Shown here: piece after piece, positions 1-7,560 of the stretch
Numbering within the stretch: the stretch's first letter is position 1
Layout: each line of letters starts with the position of its first letter
Assembly (NCBI GenBank): GCA_025456085.1
Contig: JALOLF010000009.1
Location: 1-58,164 of the forward strand
Direction: 5' to 3'
From: Acidimicrobiales bacterium
GTDB lineage: Bacteria > Actinomycetota > Acidimicrobiia > Acidimicrobiales > Acidimicrobilacustridaceae
Length of the DNA stretch: 58,164 nucleotides
Made by a program: the position numbers and the translations under genes
Notes under the pieces: model-generated
The model's input: the letters and a program-made list of their open reading frames with translations, nothing else
Told to the model about the DNA's origin: nothing
Databases searched by the model: none

Positions 1-244
1 GTCGACGACGCCGTTGTTGCTGCCTTCGCTGCTTCGCCGTAGCCACCGGCGGGGCAGCCTAGCCATCTGCGCCGCAGCGACCCGGCGAGGCCGACGACGC
101 CGACGACGCCGCTCGGTCGTTGGTGCGGGGATCCCGGGGCCGGGAACACATCGCGGTCCCCGACGGTTGTGCCGTTCGACACACCGGTCGCGTCGTGGCG
201 CAGACGCGCCCGCAGCACGACGGAACCCAGCGAGCGGAGGCGGC
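1..244. other. Left-edge region upstream of the selenoprotein gene
   Basis: No complete gene is supported here. Frame 1 of the plus strand stays open from base 1 to a TAG at 40-42. The 13 codons read V-D-D-A-V-V-A-A-F-A-A-S-P and could be the tail of a gene cut by the window edge, but this is too short to call. The rest is GC-rich and has no convincing promoter. The Shine-Dalgarno sequence GGAGG at 236-240 belongs to the gene starting at 245. Confidence 0.4.
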
Positions 245-1285
245 ATGGCCACGGAGACGGTGACGATCATCGGCGAGGACGGACAGGCCAGCACGGTCAC
301 TGCGACCGTGGCCGGCGACGACGTGCTCGTCGCCGCCGACGCGCTGTCGGCGTCCACCGGATGGAGCCTCGAACCCGAGGGCCTCTGCCGGGGTGACGTG
401 TGCATCCCCGCCTCGCTCGCCCCCGGGCTCGTGCGCGACGACGGGATCGACCTCGCGTCCTTCGCCGCCGCCACCGGCCGACTGGCGGTGGTGGACGCCG
501 CCGAAGGCCTGGTCGCTCTCGGGGTGGGCGGAGCCGAGCGCGCCCGGGCCATGGCCGAGCTCGAGCTGCCCGACATCACCCTGCCGGACCTGGACGGCAC
601 GGAGGTGGCCCTCGCCTCCTTCCGGGGACGCAAGAAGCTGCTGGTCGCCTTCGCCTCGTGGTGAGGGTGCCGCTACGACCTGCCGGTCTGGCAGGACCTG
701 CACCACGACCTCGCCCCCCACGGCTTCACCGTGATCGGCGTGGCCGTCGAAGAGCGCGCCGAAGACGTCCGCGAATGGGTCGCCGGCGTCGAGTTCCCGG
801 TCCTGCTGGACCGCGACCACCTGCTGGCCGACCGCCTCGACATCCGCAACGTGCCCACCGTGGCCTGGTTCGACGAGCAGGACCGCATGGTCCGACCCAA
901 CGACGTGGCCTTCGGGTCGGACCTGTTCATCGACTTCCACGGCATCGACTCGACACCGCACCACGAGGCCCTGGCCCGCTGGGTCCGCGAGGGCGTCGTG
1001 GAGCTCGACGACGCGGGCGTGCGGGCCCATCAGGTGACACCCGACGACGACGAGCAGCTCGCCCGGCTGCACTGGCGCCTCGCCGCGGAGCTGTTGCGCC
1101 GCGACCGCGCCGAGGCGGCCCGCCAGCACCTCGACGAGGCGACCCGGCTCGCCCCGCTCGACTTCACCATCCGACGCGGCTCCATGCCCCTGCTCGGGAT
1201 CGACCCGTTCCTGTCCGACGAGTTCATCGCCCTGTGGGGCGAGTACGAGCAGGCGGGCAAGCCCGGGTACGGCTTCGAGCACTGA
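245..1285 (+). CDS. TlpA/redoxin-family protein, candidate selenoprotein with in-frame UGA (Sec140)
   Basis: The frame opens at ATG 245 behind GGAGG (236-240). It meets TGA at 662-664 and then continues open to TGA 1283-1285, giving 346 residues with position 140 encoded by the TGA. The flanking residues read F-A-S-W-[UGA]-G-C-R-Y-D-L-P. This is where TlpA/AhpC-like thioredoxin folds carry the redox cysteine after the Trp, so the TGA replaces a catalytic Cys. Residues 1-105 are unique, about 105-280 form a thioredoxin-fold redoxin domain, and 280-346 look like a TPR-type helical tail. A hairpin with a GGTCT apical loop starts just downstream of the TGA and matches the bacterial SECIS layout. 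Likely role: thiol-disulfide or peroxide chemistry. Standard gene callers would split it at 664 and restart near 731. Alternatives are a nonsense mutation or a sequencing error. No selenocysteine machinery lies in the window. Confidence 0.82.
666..704 (+). promoter_or_regulatory. SECIS-like hairpin directly after the in-frame TGA
   Basis: The inner stem CCTGCC (679-684) pairs perfectly with GGCAGG (690-695) around the loop GGTCT (685-689). An outer stem GGTGC (666-670) pairs with GCACC (700-704), with an asymmetric internal loop between them. The apical GG lies 20 bases after the TGA, inside the spacing used by SelB-dependent bacterial SECIS elements. The GGUCU loop matches my recollection of the Escherichia coli fdhF SECIS loop. 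The pairing was found by eye and no folding energy was computed. Confidence 0.75.
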
Positions 1286-1286
1286 T

Positions 1287-1351
1287 CCTGCGGACCGTCG
1301 ACCGACGCCGGTCCGCAGGCCGGTGATCGGCGCCGGCGCCGGCGCCGATCA
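1287..1351. terminator. Bidirectional terminator with a 28-base perfect palindrome
   Basis: Two dyads lie between the convergent selenoprotein and WS/DGAT genes. The first is CCTGCGGACC (1287-1296) pairing with GGTCCGCAGG (1310-1319). The second is a perfect 28-base palindrome at 1324-1351 with arms TGATCGGCGCCGGC and GCCGGCGCCGATCA. The palindrome contains the stop codon of the minus-strand gene (1349-1351). No T tract is present, as is common in GC-rich actinobacteria. Confidence 0.6.
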
Positions 1352-2863
1352 GAGCGTGTGCGGCGTGGGCGGTTCGGCCTCGTCCCGGGAGACCCCGGCC
1401 AGCACGAACAGCTCGTCGAACTCGTCGCGGATGCCCTGCACGAGCACCTCCAGGTCGGGGCAGGCATCGGGATCGGCGTGCACCGCGATGGTGAGCGATC
1501 CCCGGTAGGACAGCACGGCGATGCCGACCGTCAGGTTCCCTCCCAGCGGCACGACGGGCACGACCTCGAGCACCTCGGCCCCCATGAAGTAGAGCGGTCG
1601 GGCCGGGCCCGGGATGTTGGTCACCACCACGTTCACGAAGCTCTGGTGGTGCACCATGCGACTCAGGGCGGCGGTCACGTTCGGCGGCAGGTAGTCGGTG
1701 GCCTCCAGGAGCACCTCGTTGCCGTCGGCCTCGTTGTGGTCCTTGAGCGAGGCCATCGTGCGACGCACCCGATCGAGGCGCTCGATCGCCGAGGGCATCT
1801 CGACCGGCAGCGGCACGAACAGCGACGTCACCTTGTTGCCGAGGTCGCCGTGCTCGCCATCGGCGCGGACCGAGACCGGCACCAGGACCCGGAGGTGGAG
1901 CTTGTGCACGGGTTCGCTGCGACGGACCAGCAGTCGACGCAGCCCACCGGTGACCGCGGCCAGCACCACGTCGTTGACGGTGGCGTCGAAGAGGTGCGCG
2001 GCGCGGTGCACGGCGTCGAGCGACTCGTCGACGGTCACCAGTCGGCGGTGGGGACCCACCCTGCGGTTGAGCGACGACGAGGAGGCGCGGTGGTCCGGGC
2101 GCACGAGACCGGCCAGGGAGGCAGAGGTCTGCAGAGCCGTGCGCCCGAGCTGCCACGGCCCGTGCCAGGCCGCCCGCACACCGGCCTGCGCCAACTCCAG
2201 CGGCTGTCGGGCCCGCTCCAGCCAGGCATCGAGCAGGAGTCGCTGAGCACTGGGTGCGGGGACCGGGTGCCACGTCGGGCCGGCGTCGGCGGCCTCCGAT
2301 CCCGGCTCCAGGTCGAACAGCACGGCAGCCACGTCGACTCCGGAGACGCCGTCGACGAGGGCGTGGTGCAGCTTCTGGAACAGGGCCACGTTGCCGTCGT
2401 CGAGTCCGCCGACGAACCACAGCTCCCACAGCGGGCGACGACGGTCGAGCAGGCGCATGTGGAGCCGCTCGCACAGGGCCACGAGTTGGGCCCGGTTGCC
2501 GGGCGGCGGCAGCACGACGAGGCGCACGTGATCGGCGATGTCGAAGGCCGCGTCGTCGACCCAGACGGGGCGACCCTGCCCGAGGGGCACGAACTGCACG
2601 CGCCGGCGGAACCGGGGCAACAGGTGGAGTCGTGACGCCACCTGGCGGCGTACGGAGTCGAGGCGGAACCCCCCGTGCTCGTCGAAGAAGGACGCCCCGT
2701 CCAGGACCGCCAACGAGCCGATGTGCATCGGCGTCGTGGACGACTCGAGGTGCAGGAAGCTGGCGTCGAGGGTCGTCAGTCGCTGGTAGGGCGGTCCCCC
2801 GGCGGCGTCGCCGTGGCCGGCGTCGCCCGTGGTGCCACCGGGCTGTCGGTGCGGGTCAGTCAC
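1349..2863 (-). CDS. Wax ester synthase/diacylglycerol acyltransferase (WS/DGAT family)
   Basis: The product transfers an acyl group from acyl-CoA to diacylglycerol or a fatty alcohol, making storage triacylglycerol or wax ester. The N-terminal motif L-T-x-L-D-A-S-F-L-H-L-E is typical of the family. The catalytic motif H-H-A-L-V-D-G matches HHxxxDG. The later motif T-N-I-P-G-P and the hydrophobic stretch after it also fit. Length is about 504 residues with the GTG start at 2863, near the family norm of 450-500. GTG starts at 2872 and 2887 would add a few residues, and no ribosome site separates them clearly. The alpha/beta-hydrolase lipoprotein gene lies just upstream on the same strand, so the two may be co-transcribed. 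The enzyme is probably membrane-associated. Confidence 0.93.
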   Translation of the reverse strand: MTDPHRQPGGTTGDAGHGDAAGGPPYQRLTTLDASFLHLESSTTPMHIGSLAVLDGASFFDEHGGFRLDSVRRQVASRLHLLPRFRRRVQFVPLGQGRPVWVDDAAFDIADHVRLVVLPPPGNRAQLVALCERLHMRLLDRRRPLWELWFVGGLDDGNVALFQKLHHALVDGVSGVDVAAVLFDLEPGSEAADAGPTWHPVPAPSAQRLLLDAWLERARQPLELAQAGVRAAWHGPWQLGRTALQTSASLAGLVRPDHRASSSSLNRRVGPHRRLVTVDESLDAVHRAAHLFDATVNDVVLAAVTGGLRRLLVRRSEPVHKLHLRVLVPVSVRADGEHGDLGNKVTSLFVPLPVEMPSAIERLDRVRRTMASLKDHNEADGNEVLLEATDYLPPNVTAALSRMVHHQSFVNVVVTNIPGPARPLYFMGAEVLEVVPVVPLGGNLTVGIAVLSYRGSLTIAVHADPDACPDLEVLVQGIRDEFDELFVLAGVSRDEAEPPTPHTL

Positions 2864-2964
2864 GGTGCCCACCGTGGCGCGCCGCACCGGTCCTGCACAG
2901 GGCCGAAGGACCGTTCAGCGGTGCCCCCACCTCCTTCGCCCGCGAGCGCGGGCCGAGGCGCCGT

Positions 2965-3906
2965 TCACCCATCGGCGAGGACCGACTCCACGGCCGCCAC
3001 CACCTCGTCGGGCGCCCAGAACTGCAGGTGCGGACCCGAATCGGGCACCGCCTGGAACCGGCCGTAGGGGCTGGTCGAGGCCAGGAAGGCCTGGCTGGCC
3101 TGTCGGGCCTCCACGCCCTCGGCCGCCACACCCGGCGGTGCCACGGTGGTGGGCGCCCCCGCGCCGGGCGGCGGTTCGCTCCGGGCCGAGGACCCCAGGA
3201 CGACGACCGGCACCGGCGGCAGCGGCAACGCCGCCGGACCGAACGCCCCCAACCCCGCGTTGAGGGTCGCCATGGCCTCGTACTCGGCTCGCTGACCGGG
3301 GCTGGCATCGGGGGGCGCCTGGGACGGGAAGTCCTCGAGCGGCGGGTCGAGCAGCACCAGTCCGGCGACGGCGCCCATGTCGGACTCGGCGAACACCCGG
3401 GCGATGTAGGTGCCCAGACCCTGACCCACCACCAGCACCGGCCCGCCGTCGCCGACGCCGGCCGCGACCGCGCCGAGCTCGGCGGCGTGGGCGTCCAACG
3501 TCCGCGCCGCGGTCGTCGTCGGCGAGGCGCCCAGACCCGGGCGGTCGTAGACGCACACCGTGGACTGCTCTGCGAGGCGGTCCGGCACCGGGCTGGTACG
3601 CCAGGCCGATGTGGCGTCCTCGGCGAGTCCGGACACGAACAGCACCGTCGGCGCGCCGCTCCCCTGGCACCACACAGACAGCGTCGTGTCGCCGGCTTCG
3701 ACCGGACGTTCGACCCAGCCCACCGATCCCGCACCGTCCGACGTCGGCTCGCCGCCACCCTCCTCGATCGTCGAGGTGGTCGTCGCGGCGGCCTCGTCGG
3801 CGGCATCGCCCGAACCGCACGAACCGCCGGCCAGCACGGCGACGACGGCGAGGACGGCCAGGCCGCGCGCCGCGCTGGTGGGCCTGACGGGTCGGTGCAC
3901 GACCAC
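2965..3906 (-). CDS. Secreted alpha/beta-hydrolase-fold lipoprotein lacking the nucleophile serine
   Basis: The N-terminus has a basic stretch and the hydrophobic segment L-A-V-L-A-V-V-A-V-L-A-G-G-S-C, a plausible lipobox, then a Thr/Ser-rich linker. The mature part has an alpha/beta-hydrolase fold: oxyanion strand V-L-F-V-S-G-L, then V-Y-D-R-P-G-L-G-x-S, and a late H-L-Q-F-W segment near the usual catalytic His. The nucleophile elbow reads V-V-G-Q-G-L-G, so the expected G-x-S-x-G serine is Gly. The protein may be a non-catalytic relative or use another chemistry. Start is GTG 3906 or GTG 3900, chosen so the signal peptide is intact; a longer frame to 4344 would overlap the divergent gene at 4073. 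Confidence 0.75.
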   Translation of the reverse strand: MVVHRPVRPTSAARGLAVLAVVAVLAGGSCGSGDAADEAAATTTSTIEEGGGEPTSDGAGSVGWVERPVEAGDTTLSVWCQGSGAPTVLFVSGLAEDATSAWRTSPVPDRLAEQSTVCVYDRPGLGASPTTTAARTLDAHAAELGAVAAGVGDGGPVLVVGQGLGTYIARVFAESDMGAVAGLVLLDPPLEDFPSQAPPDASPGQRAEYEAMATLNAGLGAFGPAALPLPPVPVVVLGSSARSEPPPGAGAPTTVAPPGVAAEGVEARQASQAFLASTSPYGRFQAVPDSGPHLQFWAPDEVVAAVESVLADG

Positions 3907-4072
3907 GACGCTAGTGGAGCGTCCTGCGCCGGCTCGGGCAACCCCGGTGTCGCGCACGACGCAGCGCTTCGTGGGACCGGCGACCAGGGCCCGGCCAGCC
4001 GGGGTGCGCACCCGGTCGTCGACCGGTAGCGTTCGCGCTCCGCATCGCGCCGCACCGAGCCCTGGGGGGACC

Positions 4073-4984
4073 GTGGAGCTGACCGGCAAGACCATCCTGA
4101 TGACCGGCCCGACCGGCCAGGTCGCCCGCCCCGTCGCCGAGGCCCTGGCCCGCGACAACGAGGTCATCGGGTTGGCCCGCTTCAGCGACCCGGCGCAGCG
4201 CGAGCACCTGGAAGCCGTCGGGGTGACCTGCCTGCCCGTGGACCTGGCCGCCGGCGACCTCTCCGCGGTGCCCGCGGAGGTCGACCTCGTGCTCAACCTG
4301 GCGGTCGTCAAGTCCGGACGTTGGGAGGTGGACCTGCGGGCCAACGCCGAGGCGGCAGGCCTGCTGATGGCCCACTGCCATCGCGCCGAGGCCTTCTTCC
4401 ACTGCTCGTCGACCGGCGTCTACCAGCACGCCGGCGCCCACCGGCTGACCGAGACGGATCCCCTGGGCGACAACCACCGGGCCATCATGCCGACCTACTC
4501 CATCGCCAAGATCGCAGCCGAGGCGGTGGTGCGCACCGGCGCCCGGATCCACGACCTGCCCACCACGATCGCCCGACTCAACGTCCCCTACGGCGACAAC
4601 GGCGGCTGGCCCGCCTGGCACCTCGAGTTCATGCTGGCCGGATCGCCGGTCGCGGTGCACCCGGACCGACCCAACCTGTTCAACCCCATCCACGAGCAGG
4701 ACATCATCGCCACCCTGCCGGCGTTGGTGGCTGCGGCCGCCGTCCCCGCCACCATCGTGAACTGGGGCGGCGACGAGCAGGTGGCGCTGGAGGACTGGGT
4801 CGCCTACCTGTCGGAGCTGACGGGGGTGGAGGCCACGCTGCTCGAGACCGATCAGACCATCGGTGGGGTCACGGTCGACCTGACGCGCCTGCACGAGCTC
4901 GCCGGGCACACCACCGTCACCTGGAAGGACGGGTTCCGGCGCATGGTGGCCGCCCGCCACCCGGAGCTGCTCGACCGACCGTGA
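4073..4984 (+). CDS. NAD(P)-dependent epimerase/dehydratase-family oxidoreductase
   Basis: This is an extended short-chain dehydrogenase of about 303 residues. A Rossmann dinucleotide motif, G-P-T-G-Q-V-A, lies at residues 12-18. The active-site Y-S-I-A-K matches YxxxK, with the preceding Ser in the C-S-S-T-G-V-Y segment. The substrate is unknown; the fold is used on nucleotide sugars, flavonoids and many small carbonyl compounds. The GTG start at 4073 follows the purine-rich stretch TGGGGGGA. The gene is divergent from the lipoprotein gene, with about 165 bases between them. Confidence 0.85.
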   Translation: MELTGKTILMTGPTGQVARPVAEALARDNEVIGLARFSDPAQREHLEAVGVTCLPVDLAAGDLSAVPAEVDLVLNLAVVKSGRWEVDLRANAEAAGLLMAHCHRAEAFFHCSSTGVYQHAGAHRLTETDPLGDNHRAIMPTYSIAKIAAEAVVRTGARIHDLPTTIARLNVPYGDNGGWPAWHLEFMLAGSPVAVHPDRPNLFNPIHEQDIIATLPALVAAAAVPATIVNWGGDEQVALEDWVAYLSELTGVEATLLETDQTIGGVTVDLTRLHELAGHTTVTWKDGFRRMVAARHPELLDRP

Positions 4985-5039
4985 GGATCACCGGCCCGGA
5001 CCCTGTGCCCGTGTGGGCACGACCGGGCCCGGACGGTCT

Positions 5040-5498
5040 TCACACCACCGAGCCCCGGCCCGCAAGCTCGGCATCGACCCACCGGCGCAGCTCGGGGTAC
5101 GGACGGGCGCCGACGGTCGACGCCACGACCTCGCCCTGGTCGAGCAGGAACAACGCCGGGATGCTCTGCACCCGAAGCGACCCCGCCACCCGGACCGCCT
5201 CGTCGACGTTCAGCTTCACGACCTTGAGGCGGCCGGCGAGGTCGACCGCCAACTGCTCCACCACCGGCGCCACCATGCGGCACGGTCCGCACCACGGCGC
5301 CCAGGCGTCGAGCAGCACCGGCACGGGGCTCTGCGCGACGACCGACGAGAAGTCTCCGTCGCCGGCCTCGGCGACCCACGGCAGGTCGTCGTGGCAGCGG
5401 GCACAGCGGGGGCGCCCCGCAGCCGCTGCCGGCACGCGGTTCTTGGCGCCGCACGCCGGACAGGCGACGATGGCTGGGCGGTCGGTGGTGGCGGCCAT
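5040..5498 (-). CDS. trxC: Thioredoxin 2-type protein with N-terminal zinc ribbon
   Basis: The 152-residue product carries two CxxC pairs at its N-terminus (C-P-A-C and C-A-R-C, about residues 13-37), the zinc ribbon typical of TrxC. A thioredoxin domain follows with the active site W-C-G-P-C at about residue 75 and the cis-Pro segment S-I-P-A-L. It should reduce protein disulfides in the cytoplasm and is associated in the family with oxidative stress. ATG 5498 has the upstream site GGAGGTGCT. The divergent partner is the MBL-fold gene at 5595, and a palindromic operator (5536-5551) lies between them. Confidence 0.93.
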   Translation of the reverse strand: MAATTDRPAIVACPACGAKNRVPAAAAGRPRCARCHDDLPWVAEAGDGDFSSVVAQSPVPVLLDAWAPWCGPCRMVAPVVEQLAVDLAGRLKVVKLNVDEAVRVAGSLRVQSIPALFLLDQGEVVASTVGARPYPELRRWVDAELAGRGSVV

Positions 5499-5535
5499 GG
5501 AGCACCTCCGGGTTGGTCGCTCGGTCAGAACCCCG

Positions 5536-5551
5536 ATACCCCTTAGGGTAT
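5536..5551. promoter_or_regulatory. CsoR/CstR-type palindromic operator, copy 1
   Basis: The sequence ATACCC-CTTA-GGGTAT has perfect 6-base inverted arms. It lies in the 96-base gap between the divergent thioredoxin and MBL-fold genes, 37 bases before the thioredoxin ATG. It is nearly identical to the copy at 21448-21463. The C-run/G-run layout resembles operators of CsoR-family copper or persulfide sensors. Assignment to CstR or CsoR is inference; no such regulator is encoded in the window. Confidence 0.7.
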
Positions 5552-5594
5552 TCCGACACCACGACGGCCACCAGACGCCCGGTAGCCTGCCGCC

Positions 5595-6422
5595 GTGACC
5601 GACGCCGCTGCAGCGCTCCTCGAGCTGGCCCCGGGCGTGTCGGCGTGGCTGCAGCAGCCGGCGAGCCACGACCTGACCAACGCCGGCGTCATCGTCGACG
5701 ACGACGGCATCACGGTGGTCGACACCCTGCTCACCCCGTCGTTGGCGAAGGCCTTCGACGAGCAGTTGGCCGAACTGGGTCTGCCCGTGCGCCGGGCGGT
5801 GTACACGTCGAGCCACGTCGCCTTCACCGGGGGCAGCAGCGTGTTCTGGCGGGCGGCCCGCTACGGCCGCTCGCTCACCAGTGCGGTCCTGGACACGCCG
5901 CCCAACCTGGGCGCCATCGCCAGGTTGCACCCGGGATGGGCCGACGAGCTGGCCGGGCTGTCGACCCGGCCCGTGTCCCACACCGTGGACACCGCCGCCT
6001 ACCTCACCGCTTCGCACCTGGTCGTGCCCACCCAGGGTCAGCAGGCCCAGAACCTGGTGGTGCTCGTCCCCGGAGCCGACGTGCTGTTCGCGGGGGCCAT
6101 GGCCTGCATCGGCGTGACCCCGAACGCCTTCGACGGTGATCCCCTGGCGTGGGCCGACGCGCTGGGCGAGCTGGCCGAGCTGGCCTCGGTCGTCGTGCCC
6201 GGCATCGGGCCCGTGGGGGCACCCGACGACCTCGTCGTGCTGCAGGCGTACCTCTACGCCTGCGTGGAGGCCGAGGGCGACCCGGGCGCCGTCCCCTCCG
6301 GGCCCTGGGACGCGTGGCGGGATCGCCACCTCGACGAGGTGAACGTGGAGCGCGCCGCGCTGCTCGCCCGCGGTGACGACGGCGTGCCACCGTCGATGCT
6401 GCGCCTCCTCGGCCTGGCCTGA
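5595..6422 (+). CDS. Metallo-beta-lactamase-fold protein with degenerate metal motif
   Basis: The 275-residue product follows the MBL fold: an early strand G-V-I-V-D-D-D-G-I-T-V-V-D-T, and a later segment resembling the fold's third metal-ligand strand. The canonical HxHxDH motif is replaced by S-S-H-V-A-F, followed by T-G-G as in true family members. The Asp of the usual late G-D motif is replaced in F-A-G-A-M. Most metal ligands are therefore missing, and it may bind metal differently or not at all. Start is GTG 5595. The divergent thioredoxin neighbour and shared operator suggest a role in sulfur or redox stress, which is inference. Confidence 0.75.
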   Translation: MTDAAAALLELAPGVSAWLQQPASHDLTNAGVIVDDDGITVVDTLLTPSLAKAFDEQLAELGLPVRRAVYTSSHVAFTGGSSVFWRAARYGRSLTSAVLDTPPNLGAIARLHPGWADELAGLSTRPVSHTVDTAAYLTASHLVVPTQGQQAQNLVVLVPGADVLFAGAMACIGVTPNAFDGDPLAWADALGELAELASVVVPGIGPVGAPDDLVVLQAYLYACVEAEGDPGAVPSGPWDAWRDRHLDEVNVERAALLARGDDGVPPSMLRLLGLA

Positions 6423-6561
6423 ACACCCGGGGTCGACGTCGACCGGACCGGGCCCACTACCTCCCGGGGACGCCCGAGGGTTCGGCCCTGCCTGGGAATC
6501 GACGGTGCGCCTCGGGTACCGTCCGCTCGACCCGCCCGACCTCCCCCGAGGAACATCCGCG

Positions 6562-7092
6562 ATGCCCCGCCCCCGCGTCCGCACCACCGCCGTGCTGTTC
6601 GTCGCCGCGCTGTCCCTCGGCGCCTGCAGCGACGACGAGACCACCGAGACCGCCGACCCCACCGGGACCAGCGCGCCGTCGGTCACCCTCCCGGCGGAGT
6701 CCGGCTTCGACCACGGCAGCGCCATGACGGCGCCGGGCGGAACCGGGGCCACCGAGGGCCTGACGCCCGACGAGGAGATGCAGGAGTGGTGCGACACCTA
6801 CCCGGGGATCGCGCTGAGCGCCGAGGCGGCCGTCGTGAAGTTCACCGAGGGCGCCGTGTGCCCCGGCTACATCACGGTGCGGTTGGGCACGCCGGTGAGC
6901 TTCAAGAACCTCACCGAGGCGCCACAGACCGTGCGGGTCACCGCCAACGACGGCACCACGCTGGCGGCGTCACCCGAGATGGCGCCCGGGCAGACCTGGA
7001 GCCACACGCTCGACGAGGTGGCGACCTATGACTTCTACACCTCGGCCCTGCCGGACCTCCGAGGCGCCATCGAGGTGCAGGAACCCGAGTGA
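6562..7092 (+). CDS. Cupredoxin-like secreted lipoprotein
   Basis: The 176-residue product begins with a basic stretch and the hydrophobic segment L-F-V-A-A-L-S-L-G-A-C, a clear lipobox, so it should be lipid-anchored outside the membrane. An acidic Thr/Ser linker follows. The last 100 residues have the pattern of a plastocyanin/azurin-type beta sandwich (V-K-F-T-E-G at the start, V-S-F-K-N-L-T in the middle, Y-D-F-Y at the end). A complete type-1 copper ligand set cannot be assigned with confidence. The ATG at 6562 has GAGGAA upstream. Confidence 0.7.
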   Translation: MPRPRVRTTAVLFVAALSLGACSDDETTETADPTGTSAPSVTLPAESGFDHGSAMTAPGGTGATEGLTPDEEMQEWCDTYPGIALSAEAAVVKFTEGAVCPGYITVRLGTPVSFKNLTEAPQTVRVTANDGTTLAASPEMAPGQTWSHTLDEVATYDFYTSALPDLRGAIEVQEPE

Positions 7093-7155
7093 TCGGGACG
7101 GGCCGCTTCGACACCGGTGGCGGAAGGCCGCGCAGCGTCGACGGACTCCCGGCCC

Positions 7156-7473
7156 TCAGCGCACCGATTCGCGGTCGGCCAGCAGGTCCAGCAGCTCGCT
7201 GAGCCGGTGGTGGCGCTCCAGGGGGTGCCGCAGCGGCTTGTCGACCGTGAGCACGTAGCGGTTGCGCCGACCCACCCGCTCCCGCACCAGGTAGCCCTCC
7301 GTCTCCAACTGGCCAACGATGTCCTGGGCCGCCCGCTCGGTGATGCCCACCCGCTCGGCGATGTCACGCAGGCGCAGGTCGGGCTCGTTGGCGATGCACA
7401 CCATGATGTGGGCGTGGTTGGTCAGGAACGTCCACTGCGGGCGTGCCTGCTCCTGCCCTTCACCACGTTCCAT
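7156..7473 (-). CDS. Winged-helix (MarR-like) transcriptional regulator
   Basis: This small 105-residue protein consists almost entirely of a winged helix: L-R-L-R-D-I-A-E-R-V-G-I-T-E-R-A-A (helix-turn-helix, about residues 33-49), then a recognition helix and the wing Y-L-V-R-E-R-V-G-R-R-N-R-Y. No ligand domain is present. The ATG at 7473 is preceded by GGGGAGGAT. It is divergent from threonine ammonia-lyase (7561) and may regulate it or itself. Its signal is unknown. Confidence 0.85.
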   Translation of the reverse strand: MERGEGQEQARPQWTFLTNHAHIMVCIANEPDLRLRDIAERVGITERAAQDIVGQLETEGYLVRERVGRRNRYVLTVDKPLRHPLERHHRLSELLDLLADRESVR

Positions 7474-7560
7474 CGATCCTCCCCGTGCGGTTCCGCCGAC
7501 GACGCCGGCAGTCGAATACCGTAGCTGCGCTTCAACCGTGCGTTCCGACCGGGAGCAGGT

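Noticed and set aside
59..1282. 407-residue minus-strand frame opposite the selenoprotein
   Set aside because: Its sequence is low-complexity Gly/Val/Asp/Arg with no domain, while the plus strand encodes a clear redoxin with a ribosome site.
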